In this document: one piece after another, positions 8,403 to 14,851 of the stretch
How positions within the stretch are numbered: position 1 is the stretch's first letter
Layout: each line of letters starts with the position of its first letter
IMG/VR virus record: IMGVR_UViG_3300009172_000022
Location: 1 to 35,928 of that record
DNA from: a virus
Length of the DNA: 35,928 nt
Direction: 5' to 3' (one strand)
Translations under genes and position numbers: made by a program
Notes under the pieces: model-generated
Seen by the model: the letters and a program-made list of their open reading frames with translations, nothing else
Told to the model about the DNA's origin: nothing
Databases searched by the model: none

Positions 8403-9007
8403 TGGGTCAAATCAAAAAAGATATAAAGCAATTAACTAAAGCAGCCGGTGGAAAAACACGAGCTAGGAGAAATGCTGAAGATTGGTTTTTTAAATCTTCT
8501 AAATCTATTAGAGAAAATTCAGTTTCAAATCACGCGAGGCCATTTAAAACTGGAATGATTCATGTTTTTAGATATGATAAACCAAAACACATGGAAAAAC
8601 TTCCGTGGTGGGATTCTAATCCAGTTGTTCTTGCACTAGATCCAACTGAATTTGGAAATGACTTAGGAATTAATTTAAATTTATTACCAGTCGCTATTAA
8701 AGAAGATATGTTAGATATGGTATATGACAGAATGAAAGGTGAAATACAATCACAAACAAAGGGAAAAAGTAGTGGCAATGCCAAAAAGCAAGGGCAAATT
8801 AAATTCACATATGAAGGTGCTAAAAAATATCTAGAGAGATTTGGATTAGATTTTGCAATTAGACAATATATTCCCCAACTTAAAACAAATCAAAAAATAG
8901 TGTCGTACGAATATTGGGCACAGATTGTCCTTTGTGACTTTATTGATTTAAATGGGACTACTCTAGGCAAGATAAAATATGCGTTTAGAAACCACCTTAA
9001 AAAATAA
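8402..9007 (+). CDS. Conserved phage structural-type protein of unknown function, 201 aa
   Basis: Start codon overlaps the gp4 stop (TAATG). A basic N-terminal 45 residues precede a motif I associate with an unassigned family in marine T4-like phages: a GMIHVFRYDKPKHMEKLPWWD segment split as GMIHVFRYDKP then LPWWDSNPVVLALDP, followed by LGINLNLLP and a helix. The C-terminal part (residues 150-200) is helical and basic. I cannot attach it to a T4 gene with confidence; position between gp4 and the portal suggests a head or neck role. No catalytic motif seen. Confidence 0.65.
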   Translation: MGQIKKDIKQLTKAAGGKTRARRNAEDWFFKSSKSIRENSVSNHARPFKTGMIHVFRYDKPKHMEKLPWWDSNPVVLALDPTEFGNDLGINLNLLPVAIKEDMLDMVYDRMKGEIQSQTKGKSSGNAKKQGQIKFTYEGAKKYLERFGLDFAIRQYIPQLKTNQKIVSYEYWAQIVLCDFIDLNGTTLGKIKYAFRNHLKK

Positions 9008-9016
9008 GATATATAA
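9008..9016 (+). promoter_or_regulatory. Putative late promoter GATATATAA (portal)
   Basis: Exact motif copy, starting one base after the preceding stop codon, followed by a 24-base A-rich leader to the portal ATG at 9041. Confidence 0.7.
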
Positions 9017-9040
9017 AAAAGAACATAATAATAAAACAAT

Positions 9041-10633
9041 ATGGCAGGATTTACCGATAGAAACGGACCATTAAGCAATAGTTCAAACCCGTTTAGCCTT
9101 TCAAACTCATTGAAAACGCTATCTAGTTTTGGTATGCGTTATGACGATTTAGTACTTAGACAGTCTCAGGCAATTGGCCCAATGGAGGCAGAAATAGGAT
9201 ATAACCAAATGAATCCGTATGGAGTCGACAATGACGACATATATGGAGCATTTGCTGCAATGTCCATGACAGATACTAATCTTAAGAAAAACATTCCGTT
9301 TTTTGATCAAGATTATCAAGCAAAAAGAGATGAACTAAGATCATTTTCATTAAACGATGAAGTAGAAGATATTCTTGACATTTTATGTGATGAGACAATT
9401 GTATACGATGAGAAAAACTTCTTTTGTCAACCTGAAATATTAGGATTAGATGTATCAGATGATGTTGAAAAGGACCTTAATAAATATTTTAGACAAATAT
9501 ATCATTATTTTGGCTTTAATTCAGACCAATCAGCATGGTATTATTTTAGAAAATTCTTAATCGATGGTTATCTTACATTTGAAATAATTTATTCCCCCGA
9601 TCAACAAGAAGTAATAGGATTTAAAGAACTAGATCCCGTTACCTTGATCCCTGGATATAACCACGATGATGGTAAGAAAGTATGGATTCAATACAAAGAT
9701 GATCCAGTAAAAGAAAGAAAACTATATGATTCACAAATAATCTATCTTTCATATTCATCTATAACTACTGCCTCAAGAGTTTCATATATTGAAAGGTTAA
9801 CTAGATCATTTAATCTACTTAGAATCATGGAACATACCAGAGTAATCTGGGCTGTAACAAATGCTTCGTTTAGAATGAAGTTTATTATTCCGGTAGGTGG
9901 TAAATCTAAAACTAGAGCAAAACAATCTCTTGCACAGTTAATGAACTCATATAAAGAAACTGTAGATTTCGATTGGGAATCAGCGACTCTTGCAACAGAT
10001 GGTAAACCGATGCTACAATTCTCCAAAGAATATTGGTTACCTTCTAAAGATGGTGAAACACCTGAAATAGAAACATTAGGTGGAGAAGGACCAGATCTTT
10101 CAGATACAGAAGCACTTAAATACTTTTCGGACAAATTAAAACACGTCTCTAAAATTCCTTACTCAAGATTCTTATATGAAGATGGTGGTGGAGATTTTAA
10201 TTTAGCGGCCGATGGTATGATTAGAGACGAGATCAAGTTTGGTAAATTTATTAAGCGACTTAGATCAGTGTTCATGGAAATTATGGTTAAGCCATTATAC
10301 ATTCAAATGTGTCTTAAATACCCTGAATTTGTTAATGATCCTCAGTTTAAAACTCAAGTTGCAATTCGATTTAATGAAGAAAATGTATTTGCGGAGTTAA
10401 AAACAATGGAAATAATGGAACGTAGATTAGATTTTATTGGATCTATGAGAGACAGTCTAATGACAACTAATCAAGAAACAATGGAAGAAGAATATTACTT
10501 CGATCAAGAATACTTAGTTAAAAAATATCTTAAATTAACTGACGACGAAATTAGAGCTAATAACGCTGCTAAATCTAAACAAGCTAAGGATGATGCTGAA
10601 GCACCAGAACCTGAAGATCCATTTGCAATGTAA
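9041..10633 (+). CDS. 20: Portal vertex protein gp20
   Basis: Dodecameric portal of the capsid through which DNA is packaged. Matches T4 gp20 in length (530 vs 524) and along its course: DDEVEDILDILCDETIVYD (T4: NAVSEIVSDAIVYED), the YFRKFLIDGYLTFEIIY strand, IKELDPVTL-type segment (FKELDPVTLIP), RLTRSFNLLRIMEHTRVIW, the helix-tunnel region with ETLGGEGPDLSDTEALKYF (T4: DTLPGADNTGNMEDIRWF), IPYSRF, and a helix with FAELKTMEIMERRLDF (T4: YFAELKEAEILERRINM). The C-terminus is acidic (AEAPEPEDPFAM), as in T4. It heads the head-gene cluster in the T4 order 20-67-21-22-23. Confidence 0.96.
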   Translation: MAGFTDRNGPLSNSSNPFSLSNSLKTLSSFGMRYDDLVLRQSQAIGPMEAEIGYNQMNPYGVDNDDIYGAFAAMSMTDTNLKKNIPFFDQDYQAKRDELRSFSLNDEVEDILDILCDETIVYDEKNFFCQPEILGLDVSDDVEKDLNKYFRQIYHYFGFNSDQSAWYYFRKFLIDGYLTFEIIYSPDQQEVIGFKELDPVTLIPGYNHDDGKKVWIQYKDDPVKERKLYDSQIIYLSYSSITTASRVSYIERLTRSFNLLRIMEHTRVIWAVTNASFRMKFIIPVGGKSKTRAKQSLAQLMNSYKETVDFDWESATLATDGKPMLQFSKEYWLPSKDGETPEIETLGGEGPDLSDTEALKYFSDKLKHVSKIPYSRFLYEDGGGDFNLAADGMIRDEIKFGKFIKRLRSVFMEIMVKPLYIQMCLKYPEFVNDPQFKTQVAIRFNEENVFAELKTMEIMERRLDFIGSMRDSLMTTNQETMEEEYYFDQEYLVKKYLKLTDDEIRANNAAKSKQAKDDAEAPEPEDPFAM

Positions 10634-10649
10634 TGCTTAATATAAAAAG

Positions 10650-10658
10650 AATATATAA
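10650..10658 (+). promoter_or_regulatory. Variant late promoter (AATATATAA)
   Basis: One-mismatch copy of the late motif (A for G at the first position). It ends three bases before the ATG at 10662, the same tight spacing as at 5167. Confidence 0.4.
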
Positions 10659-10661
10659 ATC

Positions 10662-11009
10662 ATGAGAATAATTAAAACATTTGAAGAATATACATCAACT
10701 CTTTCAGAAGATGCTCTAAAAGCAGGAGAAGATTCGAAGATATATGTCGACGACATGAAATTGGATTCAGGTCCAGAAATAAAATCAGCAGAAATTTTAG
10801 GCGCTGTTACTGCATCTAAAACTGAACAAGAATTTAAGGATTATTTTTACGCAGAATACGGTGAAGCTGCGTTTGCAGAAGGAGAAATGGACGTTATTGT
10901 TGGTTACTATTTAGACAAAGCTGCTGAAGATGCAGAAGCCGAAAAGGAAGCCGAAAAAGAGGATGAAGAGGCTGAAGAAGGCGGCGATGATCCGCTTGCA
11001 GATTTGTAA
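10662..11009 (+). CDS. 67: Small acidic prohead core protein, gp67-like
   Basis: A 115-residue protein with a very acidic alanine/glutamate C-terminal third (EDAEAEKEAEKEDEEAEEGG), located between portal and protease as T4 gene 67 is. T4 gp67 is likewise a short acidic core protein. The N-terminus MRIIKTFEEYTSTLSE resembles the capsid-targeting peptide of T4 internal proteins (MKTYQEFIAE) and ends in L-S-E, the gp21 cleavage consensus (L/I-X-E). This suggests the protein enters the prohead and is trimmed there. Identification is by synteny and composition. Confidence 0.65.
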   Translation: MRIIKTFEEYTSTLSEDALKAGEDSKIYVDDMKLDSGPEIKSAEILGAVTASKTEQEFKDYFYAEYGEAAFAEGEMDVIVGYYLDKAAEDAEAEKEAEKEDEEAEEGGDDPLADL

Positions 11010-11033
11010 TAAGATATTTCAATAATAAAATAG

Positions 11034-11042
11034 GATATATAT
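11034..11042 (+). promoter_or_regulatory. Variant late promoter (GATATATAT)
   Basis: Late motif with T for the final A, 22 bases before the ATG at 11065 and preceded by AG as in other copies. Confidence 0.5.
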
Positions 11043-11064
11043 TAAAAATAGAAAAACTATCAAT

Positions 11065-13197
11065 ATGAAAAATACAAACGATTTATTAATCGTCGAGGTT
11101 GCGTCATCTGCTCTTAGTTCAGTAGTGAATGAAGAAAAGGCGTACATTTTAGAAGGTGTTTTCGGTCAAATCGACCAAAAGAACAAGAATAACCGTATCT
11201 ATACGGAGTCAGAATATGTACCTCAGATTGAGGCGCTTCAGGCTAAAATTTTAGCTTCTAAACTTTTAGGTGAATTAGATCATCCTACATCATTCGACAC
11301 ATCACTTAAAAACGTATCTCACATTATCGAAGAACTTACTTATGACAAAGACTCAAAAGAAGTAAGAGGTAAGATTAGATTATTAGACACAGACGCAGGT
11401 CGTCAAGCTAAAGCATTAGTAGATGCTGGTATTCCTTTACAGATTTCATCAAGAGCTGCAGGTGCAGTAGAATCTAATGGTAAAGTAAAAATCAAACAGT
11501 TATTTACTTATGACCTGGTTGCTGATCCTGGCTTTGAAAATGCAGAATTAAAAAGAGTTAACGAATCTTATGGTTTCGATAATGATTCTGGATTATGGAT
11601 CTACGAAATGAATAGTGAAAGTAAAATCACAAAAGAATTAGAAAACAATACAACACAAATAAAAGAAAATAAAAACATGGCAGAATTTGTAAAGGCTGAC
11701 GACTTCAACAAGTACTCAGAGTATTTAGCGAACGAAATCAAGTCTATTAAAGAAGGTATCAACGCTAAAGAAGAAACTTCTAGTGAAGATACAACAGTAG
11801 AGAATTTAACTTCTCATAACGACCACATTGTCGAAAGCGTTAATAAGCTATCGGAGTATGTTGGTTATTTAGCAGAAAAATTGGATGAATCTATTCAGTA
11901 TTCAGAACACGTTGCTGAAAAAACAGATCAAAGTATATCTTATACTGAAGAAGTTGCTGGAAAAGTAGATAAGGGTATTCAATACTCAGAACATTTAGCA
12001 GAAGCAGTAACTAAAGTTAAAGACTTCTCTAATTATTTAGCAGAATCATATAACGAAGGTGCTACTACTCATGAAAGTCTAGTAAGTTATGTAGAATATT
12101 TGAAAGAAAATTTACAATCTGTTTCAGAGTATGCTGAATATATTGCAGAGTCTATTAATGAAACTGTAGTTACTGAAGAAGACAACGCTGAAAACCCAGG
12201 CATTGAAGAAGAAGATGTTGAATCAGCTGAAGAGATTGCAGATAATGATGAAGAAGGTGATGTTAAAGGCGAAGAAGTTGCTAAAGAAGGTGACGAAGAT
12301 GCTGATGACGCTGAAGATGTAACTGAAGTTGGACCTGAAGGTGTAACTAAAGAATCTGCCGATAATGCAAAAGATATCGAAGACATTGAAGACGAAGAAG
12401 TTGAAGCTGGAGATAATTCAGTAGAAGGCGATGTATCAGATGCTGGAGAAGGTAAAGATGTTGAAGAAATTGAAGGTGAAGAAGTTGAAGCTGGAGATAA
12501 TTCAGTAGAAGGCGATGTTAAAGGTGAAGAAGTTGCTAAAGAAGGTGACGAAGATGCTGATGACGCTGAAGATGTAACTGAAGTTGGACCTGAAGGTGAA
12601 ACTGAAGAAGCAACTGCAGGTGAAGGTGAAGAAGAAGCCGAAGGTGAAGAAGGAGCACATGATCCATTAGAATCTTACAAAAACGAAATTTCATCTAAAT
12701 TAGATGCATTAGTTGAAAATGCACAAATTAAAGAAAATGAAAATCCTTCATTCTTTAAAGTAGTTTCATCTACAACTAGAGACGCATATATTCAATTAAA
12801 CGAAGATGCAAAATCAAAAGTAAGACACGCTATTTCAAAAAGAGGATTTATGACTGAAAAAGAAATCTTATCTAAAATTAACGAATCACAATTGATAGTT
12901 GAAAGTGCAAACGCACAACCAACATTCATTTCTCTTATGCCAACAGAATATACAGAGGCATGGGCTAATTTATCTGAAGCTAAAAAGAATCAAATAACAG
13001 CTCAATCTAAATACAAAACATTGAACACAGAATATCAAGTTACTAATTTCTGGCAAACCAGAGACTTGAGAGAAGCACCTGTTAGAATGGAAAAAGTAGA
13101 AATGGTAAAAGAATCTAAAGTAGTAGATGCTAAACCAACTTTAGGATATGATGTATCTGGAATGGCAGACGCATTTAAAAAGAGATTTAACAAATAA
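11065..13197 (+). CDS. 21-22: Prohead protease fused to scaffold protein (gp21-gp22 fusion)
   Basis: Residues 1 to about 190 are a T4 gp21-type prohead protease: catalytic His in LLGELDHP (H73), VSHIIEELTYD, GKIRLLDTDAGRQAKALVDAGIPLQ split over two strands, and the ISSRA serine motif (S128/S129), then a DLVADPGF segment. From about residue 205 the chain becomes a scaffold-like rod: five near-tandem 14-residue repeats (265-334), a very acidic Glu/Asp/Gly region (about 370-540) with a duplicated 29-residue block, then a helical C-terminal domain ending in MADAFKKRFNK. T4 has two separate genes, 21 and 22, in this place. An internal ATG at 11677 (Met205) after an A-rich stretch could start a scaffold-only product. 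It lies directly upstream of the major capsid gene. Confidence 0.9.
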   Translation: MKNTNDLLIVEVASSALSSVVNEEKAYILEGVFGQIDQKNKNNRIYTESEYVPQIEALQAKILASKLLGELDHPTSFDTSLKNVSHIIEELTYDKDSKEVRGKIRLLDTDAGRQAKALVDAGIPLQISSRAAGAVESNGKVKIKQLFTYDLVADPGFENAELKRVNESYGFDNDSGLWIYEMNSESKITKELENNTTQIKENKNMAEFVKADDFNKYSEYLANEIKSIKEGINAKEETSSEDTTVENLTSHNDHIVESVNKLSEYVGYLAEKLDESIQYSEHVAEKTDQSISYTEEVAGKVDKGIQYSEHLAEAVTKVKDFSNYLAESYNEGATTHESLVSYVEYLKENLQSVSEYAEYIAESINETVVTEEDNAENPGIEEEDVESAEEIADNDEEGDVKGEEVAKEGDEDADDAEDVTEVGPEGVTKESADNAKDIEDIEDEEVEAGDNSVEGDVSDAGEGKDVEEIEGEEVEAGDNSVEGDVKGEEVAKEGDEDADDAEDVTEVGPEGETEEATAGEGEEEAEGEEGAHDPLESYKNEISSKLDALVENAQIKENENPSFFKVVSSTTRDAYIQLNEDAKSKVRHAISKRGFMTEKEILSKINESQLIVESANAQPTFISLMPTEYTEAWANLSEAKKNQITAQSKYKTLNTEYQVTNFWQTRDLREAPVRMEKVEMVKESKVVDAKPTLGYDVSGMADAFKKRFNK
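11677..13197 (+). CDS. 22: Candidate internally initiated scaffold product (in frame with protease-scaffold)
   Basis: The in-frame ATG at Met205 begins MAEFVKADDF after an A-rich stretch (AAAATAAAAAC) that looks like the leaders of true genes here, such as portal and major capsid. Translation from it would give a 506-residue scaffold without the protease domain, as Nu3 arises inside the lambda C gene. The start is inferred; the reading frame itself is certain. Confidence 0.4.
   Translation: MAEFVKADDFNKYSEYLANEIKSIKEGINAKEETSSEDTTVENLTSHNDHIVESVNKLSEYVGYLAEKLDESIQYSEHVAEKTDQSISYTEEVAGKVDKGIQYSEHLAEAVTKVKDFSNYLAESYNEGATTHESLVSYVEYLKENLQSVSEYAEYIAESINETVVTEEDNAENPGIEEEDVESAEEIADNDEEGDVKGEEVAKEGDEDADDAEDVTEVGPEGVTKESADNAKDIEDIEDEEVEAGDNSVEGDVSDAGEGKDVEEIEGEEVEAGDNSVEGDVKGEEVAKEGDEDADDAEDVTEVGPEGETEEATAGEGEEEAEGEEGAHDPLESYKNEISSKLDALVENAQIKENENPSFFKVVSSTTRDAYIQLNEDAKSKVRHAISKRGFMTEKEILSKINESQLIVESANAQPTFISLMPTEYTEAWANLSEAKKNQITAQSKYKTLNTEYQVTNFWQTRDLREAPVRMEKVEMVKESKVVDAKPTLGYDVSGMADAFKKRFNK
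11857..12066 (+). repeat. Five near-tandem 42-base (14-residue) repeats in scaffold domain
   Basis: Units begin YVGYLAE, YSEHVAE, YTEEVAG, YSEHLAE and FSNYLAE (residues 265-334). Each spans two heptads, fitting a coiled coil, and four of five carry an L/V-A-E triplet that resembles the T4 prohead protease consensus. The DNA is degenerate while the protein pattern is kept. Confidence 0.75.
12256..12342 (+). repeat. Acidic block, copy 1 of a duplicated 87-base repeat
   Basis: Encodes 29 residues starting GDVKGEEVAKEG and ending VTEVGPEG; nearly identical DNA recurs 255 bases downstream. Confidence 0.85.
12511..12597 (+). repeat. Acidic block, copy 2 of the duplicated 87-base repeat
   Basis: Same 29 residues as copy 1 with only a few base differences. 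A second shorter repeat (EEVEAGDNSVEGDV, at 12394-12435 and 12478-12519) abuts it, so the region grew by more than one duplication. Confidence 0.85.
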
Positions 13198-13203
13198 TAA
13201 AAG

Positions 13204-13212
13204 GATATATAA
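13204..13212 (+). promoter_or_regulatory. Putative late promoter GATATATAA (major capsid)
   Basis: Exact motif copy followed by the longest leader in the window (96 bases) before the major capsid ATG at 13309. Confidence 0.75.
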
Positions 13213-13220
13213 TACTATAA

Positions 13221-13262
13221 TCGACGATAGGGTGACAGAAGCAGAAAACCCAAGTATGTCGA
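13221..13262 (+). promoter_or_regulatory. Structured 5' leader of major capsid mRNA
   Basis: TCGAC pairs with GTCGA, then after one bulged G, ATA with TAT, then GGG with CCC across a small internal bulge. The stem starts 9 bases after the promoter motif, so it would sit at the very 5' end of the transcript. Downstream is an unstructured CAA-repeat/A-rich stretch up to the ATG. Confidence 0.45.
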
Positions 13263-13308
13263 GTTTTTAACTAAACAACAACAACAAACAAAAAAAACGA
13301 TCATTAAA

Positions 13309-14718
13309 ATGGCAAATTTATTAAACGAAGCTGAGATCAGAAATACTTGGGCGCCAATCATTGAAGAGGCAACAGGTATTAATGAATCAGAAAAATTAGC
13401 GTGGATGTCGACTTACTGTCACAACCACAAACTGTATGAAGACGCGAACATCATGTCTTTATCAGATAACCCTGGACCTATGAACCTTTCAGGTATGGGC
13501 GCAGTAACATTACCAAGTGCTTATACACAAGGTGGTGCTGGTGCAACTGGATCTGGAGATAAAGCTCCAACATTATTACCTTTAGCAATGCAAGTTGCTG
13601 CACAAACTATCGGTTTAGACTTAGTACCAGTAGTACCAATGGCTGGACCAATGGGATTATTGTCTTACTTAGACTTTACTTATCAAGGTGGTACAACTAC
13701 AACTGCGCAGGCTCCAACTTATGTTAAGACTGCAAAAGCTCCAGCTGACGCTTTAAAAGAAGTTGAAGTAGGTACTTCAAGAATCGATGGTTCAAAAATC
13801 TATTCAGTAGGTACTGAATTAGCTGCAGGTGAAACTGTTCTAGATTTATTTACTGGCGCTGAAGCTGGTGATGTAGAATTAGTTGCTGCACTAGAAGATC
13901 ATATTCCTGGATTCTCAGGAGGTACTGATGTAAAAGATGGTGCAGATGTTCTTTACAGAAAGCCTTTCTCAAGAGAAGCTGGTGAATCAACTGCTGACAA
14001 AGTAATGGGTCTATCTTTATTCTCTAAAAGCGTTGCTGCTGAAACTTTCCAAGTTGCTGCTGCCGTAACAAGAGAGCAAATTCAAGATCTTAAACAATTC
14101 GGTGTAGATGCTGTTGCTCAAGTTGAGTCAGTATTAACTAACGAATTAACTCAGTCAATCAACCAACACATCTTAGGTAAAATGAGAGAAATAGCTAAAA
14201 CGGATTTATTCGGAGCTGGATTTCTTGACTTAACTTTAGATGCTGGTGAAACTAGAGGTGATGCACACAGAAGAATCTTAACAAACCTTTTAGCTGCTGC
14301 TAACATTATCGCAATTAACGGAAGAAGAGGTGCTGGTAACTTCGCTGTCGTAGGTGGTAAAGTTGCATCTGCATTACAAGGTGTTGCAGGATTTGTACCA
14401 AACCCAATGTCTAACACTTTCAACCAAGTTGCAGGTGCTATTTTCCCAGTAGGTTCGGTTGCAGGTATCAATGTATACACTGATCCTAACTTAGCATTCG
14501 CTGAGCCTGAGATCTTAGTTGGTAGAAAAGGTGACGGAAACGGTCCTGGTCTAGTATTCATGCCTTATTTAATGGCAGAATCAGTACAAGCGATCGCTGA
14601 AGGAACTATGGCTCCTAAAGTAGCTGTGAAATCAAGATATGCTTTAATTGAAGCTGGTTTCCATACTGCTGAGCAATACCAAAAGTTCTCTTTAAATGCT
14701 TTGGCATTTACACTATAA
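13309..14718 (+). CDS. 23: Major capsid protein gp23
   Basis: HK97-fold capsid protein of the T4 gp23 family. Supporting segments: an N-terminal helix (LLNEAEIRNTWAPIIEE), LVPVVPMAGPMGLLSYLDFTYQGG (compare T4 CGVQPMNSPTGQVFALRAVYG), AAVTREQIQDLKQFGVDAVAQVES (T4: IELAQDLRAVHGMDADAEL), INGRRGAGNFAVVGGKVASAL (T4: RQTGRGEGNFIIASRNVVNVL), GINVYTDPNLA and a VKSRYAL end (T4: FKTRYGI). These are quoted as short separate matches. Length 469 vs 521 in T4, mainly a shorter N-terminal delta region. Protease-type sites L-N-E|A and I-N-E|S lie in the first 30 residues. Own late promoter, structured leader and strong terminator fit very high expression. Confidence 0.96.
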   Translation: MANLLNEAEIRNTWAPIIEEATGINESEKLAWMSTYCHNHKLYEDANIMSLSDNPGPMNLSGMGAVTLPSAYTQGGAGATGSGDKAPTLLPLAMQVAAQTIGLDLVPVVPMAGPMGLLSYLDFTYQGGTTTTAQAPTYVKTAKAPADALKEVEVGTSRIDGSKIYSVGTELAAGETVLDLFTGAEAGDVELVAALEDHIPGFSGGTDVKDGADVLYRKPFSREAGESTADKVMGLSLFSKSVAAETFQVAAAVTREQIQDLKQFGVDAVAQVESVLTNELTQSINQHILGKMREIAKTDLFGAGFLDLTLDAGETRGDAHRRILTNLLAAANIIAINGRRGAGNFAVVGGKVASALQGVAGFVPNPMSNTFNQVAGAIFPVGSVAGINVYTDPNLAFAEPEILVGRKGDGNGPGLVFMPYLMAESVQAIAEGTMAPKVAVKSRYALIEAGFHTAEQYQKFSLNALAFTL

Positions 14719-14752
14719 TTTATAGTTTAAATTAGACTTTTAAATATTAAAA

Positions 14753-14779
14753 GGCCCTCAATTCGAGGGTCTTTTTTTT
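14753..14779 (+). terminator. Rho-independent terminator after major capsid gene
   Basis: GGCCCTC and GAGGGTC form a 7-bp stem (one G-T pair) with a 5-base loop, followed by T8. Confidence 0.9.
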
Positions 14780-14805
14780 GCTTGTAACTTTCGTAAAATT
14801 AAACG

Positions 14806-14814
14806 GATATATAA
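14806..14814 (+). promoter_or_regulatory. Putative late promoter GATATATAA
   Basis: Exact motif copy between the capsid terminator and the ATG at 14852, giving a separate transcription unit for the next gene. Confidence 0.7.
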
Positions 14815-14851
14815 TCTATAATTAAAATTAAAGTTTTAAAAAAAATACATT

